Positions 27,302 to 40,642 are shown, numbered from the stretch's first letter. The stretch is 64,000 nt of DNA from Thiomonas delicata (GCF_900088825.1 NZ_LT592170.1:1426523-1490522); one strand, 5' to 3'. Program-made: numbers and translations. Notes: generated from the sequence alone by a model not told the origin.

Positions 27302-28348
27302 TCAGGCGCTGCGGTCCAAAGAGTAAGCGCATAAGTTTATCAGAGCCTCGCGTTCAGGGCCTGGCTTTAGCGCGTCGACGAAGCCTCGCGCCTTAGACAG
27401 CTCGGCCTGAGCTGTTGCGTAAACAAGGTCGAGCGCTCGGGTTTGGTCGACGATCCGCAGGATTTGCGGCATCTCTTCGGCATGTCCGGAGCGGATCGCG
27501 TCCTCGATCAGTTTGCGCTCCGGCGCCGCGCAGCGTTGCATGGCGACGATCAGCGGGAGCGTGGGTTTTCCCTCGCGTAGATCGTCCCCGACGTTCTTTC
27601 CCATCTCGCCCGGTTTGCCGCTGTAGTCCAGGGCGTCGTCGATGAGTTGGAATGCCGTGCCTATCGTTCGCCCATAGGCGGCGGCGTTGTCTTCCAGTTC
27701 TTTTCCGCAACCTGCGAGCACGGCGCCTATGCGCGCGGAGGCCTCGAACAGAGCAGCAGTCTTGTAGCCGATCACTTTCAGGTATCGCTCCACGCTGACC
27801 TCGGGGTCATGCAGGTTCAGCAGCTGCAGCACCTCGCCTTCGGCGATGACATTGGTCGCATCGGCCAGGATTTGCAGGATGCGCAAATTGTCCGCAGTCA
27901 CCATCATCTGGAAGGCGCGCGAATAGAGAAAATCTCCAGCGAGCACGCTTGCCGCATTTCCGAAGGCGGCATTCGAGGTCTTGCGGCCGCGCCGCAGAGC
28001 GGACTCGTCAACCACGTCGTCATGGAGGAGCGTTGCCGTGTGGATGAGTTCGACCACGGCCGCGAGGGTGTGATGATGCGGCCCCGTGTATCCATGGACT
28101 TTGGCAGTCAAGAGCAAAAGGGCCGGTCGCAGGCGCTTGCCACCAGCGGAGATGATGTAGGCGCTGATGGCGTTGATCAGCTGCACTTCGGACGACAGGT
28201 TGCGGCGGATGGCGGCGTCAACCTCCAGCATGTCCTGGGCTACCGGGGAAAGAATCGACTGAATCGAGTGCGTGGAAGTCACGAAGTGTGCTGGTTTTGG
28301 AGAGGGGCGTGCGCTTGGCTGAAAGGCACTTGGCAAATCCAGCGGCAT
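27302..28348 (-). CDS. ispB: Octaprenyl diphosphate synthase IspB
   Basis: A 348-residue trans-prenyltransferase that elongates farnesyl diphosphate to the side chain of ubiquinone. Both aspartate-rich motifs are present: LLHDDVVDESALRRGR (first) and LIDDALDYSG (second), with GGKRLRP before the first and GKPTLPL after the second. Chain length (octaprenyl) is inferred from bacterial homologues. The N-terminal about 25 residues are not conserved, and a GTG at 28282 could be the real start. It is divergent from rplU-rpmA-obgE, the standard betaproteobacterial arrangement. This is the first chromosomal backbone gene after the island. Confidence 0.93.
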   Translation of the reverse strand: MPLDLPSAFQPSARPSPKPAHFVTSTHSIQSILSPVAQDMLEVDAAIRRNLSSEVQLINAISAYIISAGGKRLRPALLLLTAKVHGYTGPHHHTLAAVVELIHTATLLHDDVVDESALRRGRKTSNAAFGNAASVLAGDFLYSRAFQMMVTADNLRILQILADATNVIAEGEVLQLLNLHDPEVSVERYLKVIGYKTAALFEASARIGAVLAGCGKELEDNAAAYGRTIGTAFQLIDDALDYSGKPGEMGKNVGDDLREGKPTLPLIVAMQRCAAPERKLIEDAIRSGHAEEMPQILRIVDQTRALDLVYATAQAELSKARGFVDALKPGPEREALINLCAYSLDRSA

Positions 28349-28480
28349 TTTATAAGGTCCTTCGGTCGAGCCGAGGCGGCGTGTCGTGGATCTTCCATCG
28401 CAGATCGGCGTGCTTCTGCCCGCGGCTGGCGTCGTGCGGTCTTTGGGCGCGGCAGCGGCGTTCGCTGAGACGCATTCTGC

Positions 28481-28486
28481 TATGAT
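28481..28486 (+). promoter_or_regulatory. Candidate extended -10 promoter of rplU
   Basis: TGC-TATGAT, an extended -10 element, lies about 140 bases before rplU. No good -35 is seen at 17 bases, as is common for extended -10 promoters. It is the most likely start of the rplU-rpmA transcript. Confidence 0.4.
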
Positions 28487-28571
28487 GCAATGTTCAACGC
28501 CCTTTGCTTGGCCATTTTGGTCCTCGGGGCGGGTCGAGTGCGGGTCCGGTTGCGAGTGCGCGACCTAAGGT

Positions 28572-28605
28572 TGGCTGCCTGCGTGGCAGCCATGCGTTCC
28601 CGCAT
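28572..28605 (+). promoter_or_regulatory. Two adjacent hairpins in the rplU leader
   Basis: TGGCTGCC (28572-28579) pairs with GGCAGCCA (28585-28592). ATGCG (28592-28596) pairs with CGCAT (28601-28605). They end about 23 bases before the rplU ATG, where ribosomal-protein operons often hold autoregulatory RNA. Binding by L21 is only a possibility. Confidence 0.35.
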
Positions 28606-28628
28606 AGTCATTTTCCAGGAGTAGTCAT

Positions 28629-28940
28629 ATGTATGCGGTCATAAAAACCGGGGGCAAGCAATATAAAGTTTGCGCCGGCGAAAAGATCAGGGTAGAACAG
28701 TTATCCGCAGACATTGGCCAGGACATCGTGATCGATCAGGTGCTTGCCGTATTCAACGGCGCCGACACCCAGATCGGGACCCCGCTTCTTGCGGGCGCGG
28801 CGGTGAAGGCCAAGGTCTTGGCGCATGGGCGCGGCGAGAAGGTGCATATTTTCAAAATGCGCCGCCGTAAGCACTATCAGAAGCGGCAAGGTCATCGGCA
28901 GAATTACACCGAGCTGCAGATCGAAAGCATCGCAGCTTGA
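28629..28940 (+). CDS. rplU: 50S ribosomal protein L21
   Basis: A 103-residue protein with the L21 signature throughout: [14 protein letters not shown] at the start, EKIRVEQL, and [22 protein letters not shown] near the end, which contacts 23S rRNA. AGGAG precedes the ATG. rpmA follows by 12 bases, as in most bacteria, so the two are one transcript. Confidence 0.98.
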   Translation: MYAVIKTGGKQYKVCAGEKIRVEQLSADIGQDIVIDQVLAVFNGADTQIGTPLLAGAAVKAKVLAHGRGEKVHIFKMRRRKHYQKRQGHRQNYTELQIESIAA

Positions 28941-28952
28941 GGAGAGAACAAC

Positions 28953-29225
28953 ATGGCACAGAAAAAAGGTGGCGGCTCAACCCGCAACGGGCGTGACTCG
29001 GAAGCCAAGCGACTTGGCGTCAAGGCTTTCGGTGGCGAGGCCATTCCTGCGGGGTCCATCATCGTGCGCCAGCGTGGCACGCGCTTCCACGCCGGTGTGA
29101 ATGTCGGCACGGGCAAGGATCACACGCTGTTCGCGCTTGTCGATGGCCACGTCAAGTTTGTTCGCAAAGGCGAACACAATCGCCAGTTTGTGAACATCAC
29201 TCCGCTGAACACGGCCGAGGCCTGA
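28953..29225 (+). CDS. rpmA: 50S ribosomal protein L27
   Basis: A 90-residue protein. The N-terminus [24 protein letters not shown], which reaches the peptidyl-transferase centre, and the following [35 protein letters not shown] are diagnostic. GAGGAGAG precedes the ATG. A strong terminator follows at 29233, so obgE is probably expressed at a lower level than the ribosomal genes or from its own promoter. Confidence 0.98.
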   Translation: MAQKKGGGSTRNGRDSEAKRLGVKAFGGEAIPAGSIIVRQRGTRFHAGVNVGTGKDHTLFALVDGHVKFVRKGEHNRQFVNITPLNTAEA

Positions 29226-29232
29226 GTTCGGC

Positions 29233-29262
29233 AAGCCGCGGCAGGCATGCCGCGGCTTTTCC
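29233..29262 (+). terminator. Terminator after rpmA
   Basis: AAGCCGCGGCA pairs with TGCCGCGGCTT (11 pairs) over GGCA, followed by TTCC. The stem is strong and the tail short. Confidence 0.8.
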
Positions 29263-29272
29263 TGATGACCCT

Positions 29273-29338
29273 CAAGCCCCGGCTTGCAGCCCGCTGGCAT
29301 TCTTGCCACGGGTCTGGCAAGCCGGGGCTTGTGTTTTG
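29273..29338 (+). terminator. Second long hairpin between rpmA and obgE
   Basis: CAAGCCCCGGCTTGC (29273-29287) pairs perfectly with GCAAGCCGGGGCTTG (29317-29331), followed by TGTTTTG. The loop itself folds through TGGCA-TTCT-TGCCA. It ends about 15 bases before the obgE start, so it could attenuate obgE as well as terminate the ribosomal transcript. Confidence 0.6.
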
Positions 29339-29339
29339 A

Positions 29340-31551
<2,212 letters not shown>

Positions 31552-31592
31552 TGCTTGCGCCGCACAGGTCGAAAGAAGTGATGCCAGGCAGG

Positions 31593-31616
31593 ACAGCGCG
31601 CATGTGCGCTGTTATT
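31593..31616. terminator. Hairpin between convergent proB and rppH
   Basis: ACAGCGC (31593-31599) pairs with GCGCTGT (31606-31612), followed by TATT on the plus strand. It probably serves both genes. Confidence 0.55.
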
Positions 31617-32179
31617 CACTCGGGCACGGCGTCCGGATTGAGCGCCGCGCCATGAAGCGGCCGACCATGCCGCACATTGGAGCGCAAGTAGCGGGTGCGC
31701 GGTTCCACCCGCGGCAGCAGATGCGCCAACTCGGACAAGGCCTGTTGATAGACCTCGCGCTTGAACTCGATCACGCTGTCCAGCGGCATCCAGTAATCGT
31801 CCCAGCGCCACGCGTCGAACTCGGGATGGCTGGTCGCGCGCAGGCAGACGTCGCAATCACGGCCCGTGAGCTTGAGCAGGAACCAGATCTGCTTCTGGCC
31901 CTTGTAGATGCCCCGGTTGTCGCGACGGAGATATTGTTGCGGCACGTCGTAACGCAGCCAGTTGCGGGTGCGCCCGAGCACATGCACGTGGCAAGGCTTG
32001 AGTCCGACTTCTTCGAACAGTTCGCGGTACATCGCCTGCTCGGGATTTTCACCGGCATTGATGCCCCCTTGCGGGAATTGCCAAGAATGCGCGCTGACCC
32101 GCTTCCCCCAGAACACCTGGTTCTTGCCGTTGAGCAGGACGATGCCGACGTTGGGACGATAACCCTCGCGGTCCAACAT
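31616..32179 (-). CDS. rppH: RNA pyrophosphohydrolase RppH
   Basis: A 187-residue Nudix enzyme that removes pyrophosphate from mRNA 5' ends and so starts RNA decay. The Nudix box is complete at about 36-58: [23 protein letters not shown]. The RppH-specific start [27 protein letters not shown], and QFPQGG, are present. ATG 32179 is chosen because family members begin MLDREGYR. It is convergent with proB and divergent from proS. Confidence 0.96.
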   Translation of the reverse strand: MLDREGYRPNVGIVLLNGKNQVFWGKRVSAHSWQFPQGGINAGENPEQAMYRELFEEVGLKPCHVHVLGRTRNWLRYDVPQQYLRRDNRGIYKGQKQIWFLLKLTGRDCDVCLRATSHPEFDAWRWDDYWMPLDSVIEFKREVYQQALSELAHLLPRVEPRTRYLRSNVRHGRPLHGAALNPDAVPE

Positions 32180-32352
32180 GGCCAATAGCCCTCATCTTTT
32201 AGAATCTGGTTTTGATTATAGGCACCAGCCCTCGGTCAGGCAGCGCCTTTTCAGGACCTTGCACGATGCCGGTAGGGTCAGCAAGCTCGAGTTCGAATCG
32301 CGGCTCACCGCTCCCTCCTTGTTCGCTTCCCACTTCCAAGCCCATACGTTCC

Positions 32353-34092
32353 ATGCGCGTTTCCAACTTTTTTATATCCACTCAAAAAGAGGCTCCTGCT
32401 GATGCCGAGGTGGCCAGCCAAGCCCTCATGCTGCGCGCGGGAATGATCAAGAAATTGGCCGCCGGCCTTTATACCTACATGCCTCTGGGCCTGCGCACCA
32501 TTCGCAAGGTCGAAGCCATCGTGCGCGAGGAAATGAACCGTGCCGGAGCCATCGAACTGCTCATGCCGGTGGTGCAGCCTGCCGAGCTTTGGCAGGAGAG
32601 CGGCCGCTGGGAGAAGTATGGTCCTGAGCTGTTGCGCATCAAGGATAGGCACCAGCGCGATTTCGTGGTCCAACCCACTTCGGAAGAAGTCATCACCGAT
32701 CTTGCGCGCAGCGAAATCCGGTCGTGGCGGCAATTGCCGGTGAACTTCTATCACATCCAGACCAAATTCCGTGACGAGCGCCGCCCCCGCTTCGGCGTGA
32801 TGCGCGCGCGGGAATTCGTAATGAAGGACGCCTACTCCTTCGATCGCGATTTCGACGGCGCCCAGCGCAGCTACAGGGTTATGTACGCCGCCTACCAGAA
32901 CATATTCCAGCGTTTCGGTTTCGAATTCCGCGCGGTTGCCGCCGATTCCGGGGCGATCGGCGGGTCCATGAGCCATGAATTCCACGTCATTGCCGAAACC
33001 GGCGAGGATGCCATCGCCTACTGTCCCGATTCGAGCTATGCCGCGAATGTGGAACTGGCGGAAGCCTTGCCGCTGATCCCGGCGCGCCAGGCCCCCGCGG
33101 AGGATTTGTGTCGAACCCCGACGCCAGGCGCCGCGAAGTGCGAGGACGTCGCCAGCCTCCTAGGACTGCCCTTGTCGCGCACCGTCAAATCGGTCGTGAT
33201 GGCGGCCGATACGCGCGGCGACAAGGGCCAAGTGCTGTCGACGCAGATCGTGCTGCTGCTGGTGCGCGGCGATCACGCGGTCAACGACATCAAGGTTTCT
33301 AAGCTGCCGGGCATGGCCGATGCGCGCATGGCCACCGAGGCCGAGATCGTGGATGCTTTCGGTTGCAGGCCCGGTTATATCGGTCCCATCGCCACCGCCA
33401 AGCCCCTGCGCGTCGTGGCCGACAGGACGGTGGTCAATATGCACGATTTCGTCGTCGGCGCCAACGTCGAGGATTTCCACTACACCGGGGTCAATTGGGG
33501 CCGCGACCTTCCGGAGCCCGAGGTCGCCGATATTCGCAATGTCGTGGCCGGCGATCCGAGCCCGGACGGCAAGGGACAACTGGCCATCTGTCGCGGCATC
33601 GAGGTCGGACATGTGTTCTACCTCGGCACCAAGTATTCGGCGGCCATGGGTGCCAGTTATCTGGACGAGAACGGGAAGTCGCAGACCCTGGAAATGGGCT
33701 GCTACGGCATTGGCATCACTCGCATTCTCGGGGCGTGCATCGAGCAGAACCATGACGCCCGCGGCATGATCTGGCCCGAGGCCATCGCACCGTTTACCGT
33801 CGTCATCTGCCCGATCGCCTACGAGCGCAATGCCGCCGTGCGCGAGGCGGCGGACCGGCTGCACGCGCAATTGCAGGAAGCCGGCATGGACGTGGTGCTC
33901 GACGATCGCGGCGAGCGCCCGGGGGCGATGTTCGCCGACTGGGAACTGATCGGCGTGCCGCATCGCCTGGTGGTTTCGGAGCGGGGCCTGGCGGCAGGGA
34001 CGCTGGAATACCAGCACCGGCGCGACGAAGCGCCCACCTCGGTTCGGCTCGACGGCGTCTTGGCGCATCTGCGTCAGCGTTCCCAGAGCTGA
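32353..34092 (+). CDS. proS: Prolyl-tRNA synthetase
   Basis: A 579-residue class II synthetase of the bacterial type with an editing domain. The start [38 protein letters not shown] aligns with the known N-terminus, so earlier start codons are rejected. Motif 2 ([28 protein letters not shown]) and motif 3 ([21 protein letters not shown]) are clear. The YbaK-like insertion lies between them (about 225-400). The C-terminal anticodon-binding domain includes [25 protein letters not shown]. It is a single gene, followed 40 bases later by a lytic transglycosylase. Confidence 0.97.
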   Translation: MRVSNFFISTQKEAPADAEVASQALMLRAGMIKKLAAGLYTYMPLGLRTIRKVEAIVREEMNRAGAIELLMPVVQPAELWQESGRWEKYGPELLRIKDRHQRDFVVQPTSEEVITDLARSEIRSWRQLPVNFYHIQTKFRDERRPRFGVMRAREFVMKDAYSFDRDFDGAQRSYRVMYAAYQNIFQRFGFEFRAVAADSGAIGGSMSHEFHVIAETGEDAIAYCPDSSYAANVELAEALPLIPARQAPAEDLCRTPTPGAAKCEDVASLLGLPLSRTVKSVVMAADTRGDKGQVLSTQIVLLLVRGDHAVNDIKVSKLPGMADARMATEAEIVDAFGCRPGYIGPIATAKPLRVVADRTVVNMHDFVVGANVEDFHYTGVNWGRDLPEPEVADIRNVVAGDPSPDGKGQLAICRGIEVGHVFYLGTKYSAAMGASYLDENGKSQTLEMGCYGIGITRILGACIEQNHDARGMIWPEAIAPFTVVICPIAYERNAAVREAADRLHAQLQEAGMDVVLDDRGERPGAMFADWELIGVPHRLVVSERGLAAGTLEYQHRRDEAPTSVRLDGVLAHLRQRSQS

Positions 34093-34132
34093 GCGCCGTG
34101 CGGCCCGTTGCTTTCCTCCGGGGGCGCAGGCC

Positions 34133-34807
34133 ATGAAGAATGGTGTGGGCGTCCGGGCGCTGCGCAGCTTTGCCGTCGGCATCGCCCTGTTCTGTGCGAT
34201 AGGCGCCGGCGCGGGCTCGGCCTGGGCCGGGGGCCAAAAAGAGGAGCGGCTGTCGGACGCCGTGCGCCTGGCCCTCGCGGCGCAGATCGCCGATCCTTCG
34301 CCGCCCAAGCCGCATTTCCGCAGCCCCCAGCACCTGATCGGCTATCTCATGTGGCTGGCGACGGAATCGGCCCGATTGCGCGCACGCATGCCCAACTTCG
34401 TCGTGCGCGAGGCGTTTTTGCAGACCGTGTGGTACGAGGCGCATCGCGCAGGACTCGAACCCGCGCTGGTGCTTGGTCTGATCCAGGTGGAAAGCGGATT
34501 CAAGAAGTACGCGATCTCATCGGCGGGGGCCATGGGCCTGATGCAGGTGATGCCGTTTTGGACCCGGCAGATCGGCGATGGCGATGTGGAGCGGCTTCTC
34601 AATATGCAGATCAACCTGCGATACGGATGCGTCATCCTGCGTCATTACCTCGACGAGGAGCATGGCGACCTGTTCATGGCGCTGGGACGCTACAACGGCT
34701 CCCGGGGCCAGGCGGCCTATCCGGACGCGGTGCTGGCGGCGCGCAAGTCGTGGATGGTCGGCAACGGGGGCACGCTGTTCGCCTCCAACAATCATTCTGG
34801 GCGCTGA
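34133..34807 (+). CDS. Lytic transglycosylase (Slt-type)
   Basis: A 224-residue secreted enzyme. A signal peptide (ALRSFAVGIALFCAIGAGAGSAWA, cleavage near 31) targets it to the periplasm. The catalytic domain shows LGLIQVESGFKKYAISSAGAMGLMQVMPFW, with the catalytic Glu in the ES motif and the GLMQ motif, then NLRYGCVILRHYL and ALGRYNGS. It cleaves the glycan strands of peptidoglycan to form 1,6-anhydromuramyl ends. It converges on ffh with only 36 bases between. Its anhydro products are substrates for AmpD, encoded further right. Confidence 0.92.
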   Translation: MKNGVGVRALRSFAVGIALFCAIGAGAGSAWAGGQKEERLSDAVRLALAAQIADPSPPKPHFRSPQHLIGYLMWLATESARLRARMPNFVVREAFLQTVWYEAHRAGLEPALVLGLIQVESGFKKYAISSAGAMGLMQVMPFWTRQIGDGDVERLLNMQINLRYGCVILRHYLDEEHGDLFMALGRYNGSRGQAAYPDAVLAARKSWMVGNGGTLFASNNHSGR

Positions 34808-34843
34808 TCCGCGAGTGCGGAGCCAGGTAAGGCGCAGCGCCGA

Positions 34844-36199
34844 TCAGCGCCGCGCCGTTCCGGCTCCGCCCATGCGTTGCATCATCTTGAACAGCTTGCC
34901 GCCCTTCATCTTTTTCATCATGTCGCGCATCTGCTCGAACTGGCCCAGCATGCGGTTGACGTCCTGCACCTGGACGCCCGCGCCGGTGGCGATGCGGCGC
35001 TTGCGCGAGGCCTTGATCAGGTCGGGCTTGCGCCGTTCCTGCGGCGTCATGGAGCAGATGATGCCTTGCATGCGACGCACATCGCGCGAGGCCTTGTCCA
35101 TGTCGGCCTGACCCGCTCGCGCCTGCATCTCGGCGGGCAGCTTGTCCATCAGGCTCTGCAGGCCGCCCATTTTGTTCATCTGCTGGAGTTGCATGAGGAA
35201 GTCGTTGAGATCGAACTGCTCGCCCGACTTCACCTTCTGCGCCAGCTTTTGCGCGGCCTGGATGTCGACACTGCGCTGCGCCTCCTCGACCAGCGCGACC
35301 ACGTCGCCCATGCCCAGAATGCGGTCGGCCATTCGCGTCGGGTCGAACGCCTCAAGGCCGTCGATCTTCTCGGAGACGCCGGCAAATTTGACCGGCGCGC
35401 CGGTGACGTGGTGAACCGATAGCGCCGCGCCGCCGCGCGCATCGCCATCCAACTTGGTCAGCACGATGCCGGTGAGAGGCAGCGCATCATGGAACGCGCG
35501 CGCCGTGGCCAGCGCGTCCTGGCCCTGCATGGCGTCCACCACGAACAGGGTTTCAATGGGCGCGAGCGCGGCATGCAGGTCGGCGATTTCGCGCATCATC
35601 TCGGCGTCCACGGCAAGCCGGCCGGCGGTATCCACCAGCAGGACATCGATATGGTGCGCACGGGCATGGGCGATCGCGCGCTTGGCGATGTCCAGCGGCT
35701 TCTCGTCTGGCGACGAGGGCAGGAACTCGGCGCCGGCCTGTTGCGACACGGTTTGCAACTGGGCGATGGCGGCTGGGCGATAGACGTCGCACGACACGGT
35801 CAGCACCTTTTTTTTCTGGCGCTCGATCAGCCACTTCGCCAGCTTCGCCGTCGTCGTCGTCTTGCCGGCGCCTTGCAGGCCTGCCATCAGCACCACGGCG
35901 GGAGGCTGCACGGCGAGGTTGAGCCCGACAGCGCCCGGCCCCATCAGCGCCGCGAGTTCCTTGTGGACCACGCCCACCAGCGCCTGGCCAGGAGACAAGG
36001 AGCCGACGACTTCCTGGCCCAGAGCCTTGTCCTTGACCCGCGCGGTGAATTCGCGCACCACGGGCAGGGCGACGTCGGCCTCGAGCAGGGCGAGCCGAAC
36101 CTCGCGCAGCATGTCGGCAACATTCGCTTCGGTGATGCGCGCCTCGCCGCGAATCGTCTTGACGACGCGGGACAAGCGCTGGGTCAGATTGTTGAGCAT
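34844..36199 (-). CDS. ffh: Signal recognition particle protein Ffh
   Basis: A 451-residue GTPase that binds signal sequences and 4.5S RNA to deliver nascent membrane proteins to FtsY. The NG domain has LNNLTQRLSRVVKTIRGEARI, GLQGAGKTTTTAKLA (G1, about 107), DTAGR (G3), TKLDGDARGG (G4) and GVSEKIDGLEAF. The methionine-rich M domain follows at about 325-440 (MQLQQMNKMGG, IICSMTPQERRKPDLI, RKRRIATGAG, MMKKMKGGK). ATG 36199 gives the family start MLNN. It is divergent from a ccsA-like gene, a pairing widely conserved in proteobacteria. Confidence 0.97.
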   Translation of the reverse strand: MLNNLTQRLSRVVKTIRGEARITEANVADMLREVRLALLEADVALPVVREFTARVKDKALGQEVVGSLSPGQALVGVVHKELAALMGPGAVGLNLAVQPPAVVLMAGLQGAGKTTTTAKLAKWLIERQKKKVLTVSCDVYRPAAIAQLQTVSQQAGAEFLPSSPDEKPLDIAKRAIAHARAHHIDVLLVDTAGRLAVDAEMMREIADLHAALAPIETLFVVDAMQGQDALATARAFHDALPLTGIVLTKLDGDARGGAALSVHHVTGAPVKFAGVSEKIDGLEAFDPTRMADRILGMGDVVALVEEAQRSVDIQAAQKLAQKVKSGEQFDLNDFLMQLQQMNKMGGLQSLMDKLPAEMQARAGQADMDKASRDVRRMQGIICSMTPQERRKPDLIKASRKRRIATGAGVQVQDVNRMLGQFEQMRDMMKKMKGGKLFKMMQRMGGAGTARR

Positions 36200-36338
36200 G
36201 CGTGTTCGGGGTTGGGAGGTGGGGCCGCCCGGTGCGGGCAAGGCTGCGTCATGCCGGGGCGGCTAGGAGGCGGCGCGGGTCGCCGGATGGCTGCAGGGGG
36301 CGGGCCAGAGTGGCGAGACCCTCGGTTAAACTCGAAAC

Positions 36339-37166
36339 ATGTGGATTTTAGTCAACGGTGCGGCTTTCGCACTCTACCTGCTGGCTTCGTTCTTGGCCCG
36401 CCCGCGCGGTCCGCGGTCTGCCGCGGTCGCCGCTCCCGCCATGCCGGCATATCGCGATGCGGCAACGGTCGCGATGCTGTTGGCCTGGGTTGCGCATTCC
36501 GGCACCTTCATTCTGGTGCTCAGGGGGCTGCACGATCCCGATTTCGGTTTTGCTCCCGCGCTGTCGCTCACCTTCTGGCTGGTTGCGGCGGTGTATTGGA
36601 TTGAAAGCCTGTACTACCCGTTGCAGGGTTTGCGGGCCTGGATTTGCCTGCTGGCGGCCATTTCCCTGCTGCTGACCTGGATCTTTCCGGGCGACCGGCC
36701 GACCCCAACGGGGGCGGGCGTGGCCTTCGCCCTGCACTGGGCCATGGGGATCGCAGCCTACGGGCTGTTCGGCGCGGCCGTGCTGCATGGACTCATGTTG
36801 TGGTCGGCCGAGCGCGCCTTGCACCGGCGCCGGCCGACCTTGGCTGGCCTGGGTCCGGCATTGCCCCTGCTGACGCTGGAGAAGCTGACCTATCGTCTCG
36901 CAGCCTTGGGTTTCGCGCTTCTCACGGCTTCGCTGGTGTTCGCCGTGAGTTTCAGCGAAAAACTGTTCGGTCACGCTTTTGAGTTCAATCATCAGACGGT
37001 TTTCGCGGTCGCGTCCTGGTTGCTGTTCGCGGTGTTGCTGTTGGGGCGCGGCATGTTGGGTTGGCGGGGTCGCCAGGCTTTGCGTTGGTTGTTCTCCGGT
37101 TCGGCCCTTTTGCTGCTGAGCTATGTGGGCTCCCGGTTCGTGCTTCAGGTCATCCTGCACCGATGA
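36339..37166 (+). CDS. CcsA/YpjD-like cytochrome c assembly family membrane protein
   Basis: A 275-residue inner-membrane protein with about eight transmembrane helices. The segment FALHWAMGIAAYGLFGAAVLHGLMLW, and the EFNHQTVFAVASWLLFAVLLLGR region near the end, carry histidines placed as in the heme-handling helices of the CcsA/CcmC family. A tryptophan-rich WWD loop is not evident. Its place beside ffh and the protein length match YpjD rather than true CcsA. The exact function of YpjD is not settled. The downstream small gene overlaps its stop by four bases. Confidence 0.85.
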   Translation: MWILVNGAAFALYLLASFLARPRGPRSAAVAAPAMPAYRDAATVAMLLAWVAHSGTFILVLRGLHDPDFGFAPALSLTFWLVAAVYWIESLYYPLQGLRAWICLLAAISLLLTWIFPGDRPTPTGAGVAFALHWAMGIAAYGLFGAAVLHGLMLWSAERALHRRRPTLAGLGPALPLLTLEKLTYRLAALGFALLTASLVFAVSFSEKLFGHAFEFNHQTVFAVASWLLFAVLLLGRGMLGWRGRQALRWLFSGSALLLLSYVGSRFVLQVILHR

Positions 37167-37381
37167 AGTACCTCGTTCTGTTCGTGGTGGTGATCGTCGG
37201 ACTGATGGTGTTCAAGAGAAGCCAGCAGCGCCCGATCCACCGCACAGGCAAGCGCAAGGCGCTTGCGCCGCCCGAGCCCATGCACGCCTGCCAGCACTGC
37301 GGGGTTCACGTCCCGGCGAGTCGCTGCGTCTGGAAGGGCGAGCGGCCGTATTGCTGCTCCGAACATGCCCGCCTGGGCTGA
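37163..37381 (+). CDS. PP0621-family small membrane protein with zinc-finger-like tail
   Basis: A 72-residue protein. One N-terminal transmembrane helix (MKYLVLFVVVIVGLMVF) is followed by a basic linker and a C-terminal motif CQHCGVHVPASRCV...YCCSEH, where Cys pairs could bind zinc. This is the PP0621 family commonly found between ccsA-like genes and pilS in Burkholderiales. The start overlaps the preceding stop (ATGA). The function is unknown; membrane anchoring plus a metal site is what can be seen. Confidence 0.85.
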   Translation: MKYLVLFVVVIVGLMVFKRSQQRPIHRTGKRKALAPPEPMHACQHCGVHVPASRCVWKGERPYCCSEHARLG

Positions 37382-39095
37382 ATCGCGCGGTCGGTCCACC
37401 GAGGCGGACAGCGGATTCGCCTACCCGCGATCGGCCTCGGATTCCGGTCAATCCCGACACTTGCTCGACCGCTTGATCTCAGGCGCCGCGCCGAGCCGCG
37501 AGCGCTTGCGCGCATTCCGGCTGCTGGGTGGGGCAAGACTGGTGATGGGGGTCATCCTGCTGGGGTGGTTCGTGTTGATGGCGCTCACCCAGGTCCGCGG
37601 CTTCAACCCCCTGGGCATGCGGGTGGCCTCCGCCTATGTCGTGCTGGTCGTGCTGCAACTCGGTTTCAGCCTGATCACGTCGCGAGGTTTTGCCTGGCAA
37701 GTGCTGGCCGCCGTGTGCTCCGACCTGCTTGGCTACGCGGCGCTGCAGTTTCTCGCTGGCCAGCCTTCGCGCGAATTCGTGCTCAGCTACACGCTGCCCG
37801 TTCTGGCCGCGGGCGTCTATGGCAACTTGCGTTTCACGCTGGCCACGGCGGCAGCGGTGACGTTGGTCCTGCTGTCGCAGGCTTTCCTGATGCTGACCGA
37901 GCCGGCCGGCCTGGCCGATCCGCAATTCCTCGGCGCTGGCTTCGTCGGCGCGGCCTATTTCGCCATGGGACTGCTCGCCTGGCAGCTATCCCAGCGCCTG
38001 GTGCGGCAGGAACAACGCGCGCGCAGTAGCGAAGTTCGCGCGAACCGGCAGCAGGCCATCAATCGCCACGTCCTGCTGGAGCAGCCCGACGGCGTGCTCG
38101 TCCTCGACTCGGCATTGCGCGTGGAAGCGGCGAACCCCGCCGCCATGCGCATGCTGGGCCTGCGCGACAAGGATGTGTCCGAATTCGAGCGTGCGGGCCT
38201 GGCCACCTATCCTGGCGCGCGCGTGCTGGCCGACGCGGTGCGCCGGCAGGACGCGTCCGGGAAGGTGCAGCAGCCGGTGATGTTCGACGGCGCCGACGGA
38301 TTGCGTTTGCAGGCACGCGTGCAACTTCTGCGCCAACTTCCAGGCGGGCATGGCTATGTGGTGTTCGTACAGGACTTGCGCGAGATCAGCCACCAGATTC
38401 AGCAGGACAAACTCGCCGCGCTGGGCCGGCTTGTGGCTGGGGTGGCGCATGAAATCCGCAATCCGCTCGGCGCCATTGCGCAGGCCAATCAGCTTGCCGC
38501 CGAGGCAGGACTGAGCGAGGAGCAGCGTCAGCGTATGTCGGCCTTGATCGCGCAGAATGTGGACAGGCTCAATCGCATCGTCGAAGACGTTCTCGATCTT
38601 GGGCGCTCGTCCGCACGCGAAGGCGTCGAGCTTCAGCCCATGCGCCTGCTGCGTGAACTGGCTTTCGAATTCGGCCACGACACACCCGGGCGCATCGAGC
38701 TTATGGCCGACGACGAGGCGGCCATCATGCATTTCGACCCGCAGCATCTGCGCCGGGTGCTTGTGAACCTGCTGAGCAACGCACGACGTTTTGCCAGCAA
38801 TCGCCACGGCGCCATTCGCATTCGCCAGCGGGGCGTCGGAGGAGTGAAGGAAATCAGCGTGGCCAACGACGGGCCGGTGGTGGCGGCGCCGCTGCGCGCG
38901 CAATTGTTCGAGCCTTTTTTCACGACGGACAGCCGTGGCACCGGACTGGGTCTGTATATTTCCCAGGAACTGTGTTCCCGGTATGCGGCGCGTTTGGAAT
39001 ACCGGGTGCGGCGAGAACACGAGCCCAAGGCGTTTGGCGAGTTCGTCATCTTCGCCATGGCCGCCGAACCGCCTGTGCGAGCTGGCGAGACCTGA
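37365..39095 (+). CDS. pilS: Sensor histidine kinase PilS
   Basis: A 576-residue kinase. After a hydrophilic start, about six transmembrane helices cover residues 50-205. A PAS domain follows (about 230-340; HVLLEQPDGVLVLDSALRVEAANPAAMRMLG). The HisKA domain has LAALGRLVAGVAHEIRNPLGAI with the phospho-accepting His (about 365). The HATPase domain has VLVNLLSNARRFAS (N box) and FFTTDSRGTGLGLYI (G boxes). This is the topology of PilS, which senses pilin level and controls PilR for type IV pilus genes. It starts at ATG 37365 inside the 3' end of the small upstream gene, so the three genes form an operon. Confidence 0.92.
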   Translation: MPAWAESRGRSTEADSGFAYPRSASDSGQSRHLLDRLISGAAPSRERLRAFRLLGGARLVMGVILLGWFVLMALTQVRGFNPLGMRVASAYVVLVVLQLGFSLITSRGFAWQVLAAVCSDLLGYAALQFLAGQPSREFVLSYTLPVLAAGVYGNLRFTLATAAAVTLVLLSQAFLMLTEPAGLADPQFLGAGFVGAAYFAMGLLAWQLSQRLVRQEQRARSSEVRANRQQAINRHVLLEQPDGVLVLDSALRVEAANPAAMRMLGLRDKDVSEFERAGLATYPGARVLADAVRRQDASGKVQQPVMFDGADGLRLQARVQLLRQLPGGHGYVVFVQDLREISHQIQQDKLAALGRLVAGVAHEIRNPLGAIAQANQLAAEAGLSEEQRQRMSALIAQNVDRLNRIVEDVLDLGRSSAREGVELQPMRLLRELAFEFGHDTPGRIELMADDEAAIMHFDPQHLRRVLVNLLSNARRFASNRHGAIRIRQRGVGGVKEISVANDGPVVAAPLRAQLFEPFFTTDSRGTGLGLYISQELCSRYAARLEYRVRREHEPKAFGEFVIFAMAAEPPVRAGET

Positions 39096-39157
39096 CTGCC
39101 ATGAGGCGGCCCGCGCAGCGCTGCATGTGAATCGATGTTCTGACGACGAAACATCCT

Positions 39158-40628
<1,471 letters not shown>

Positions 40629-40642
<14 letters not shown>

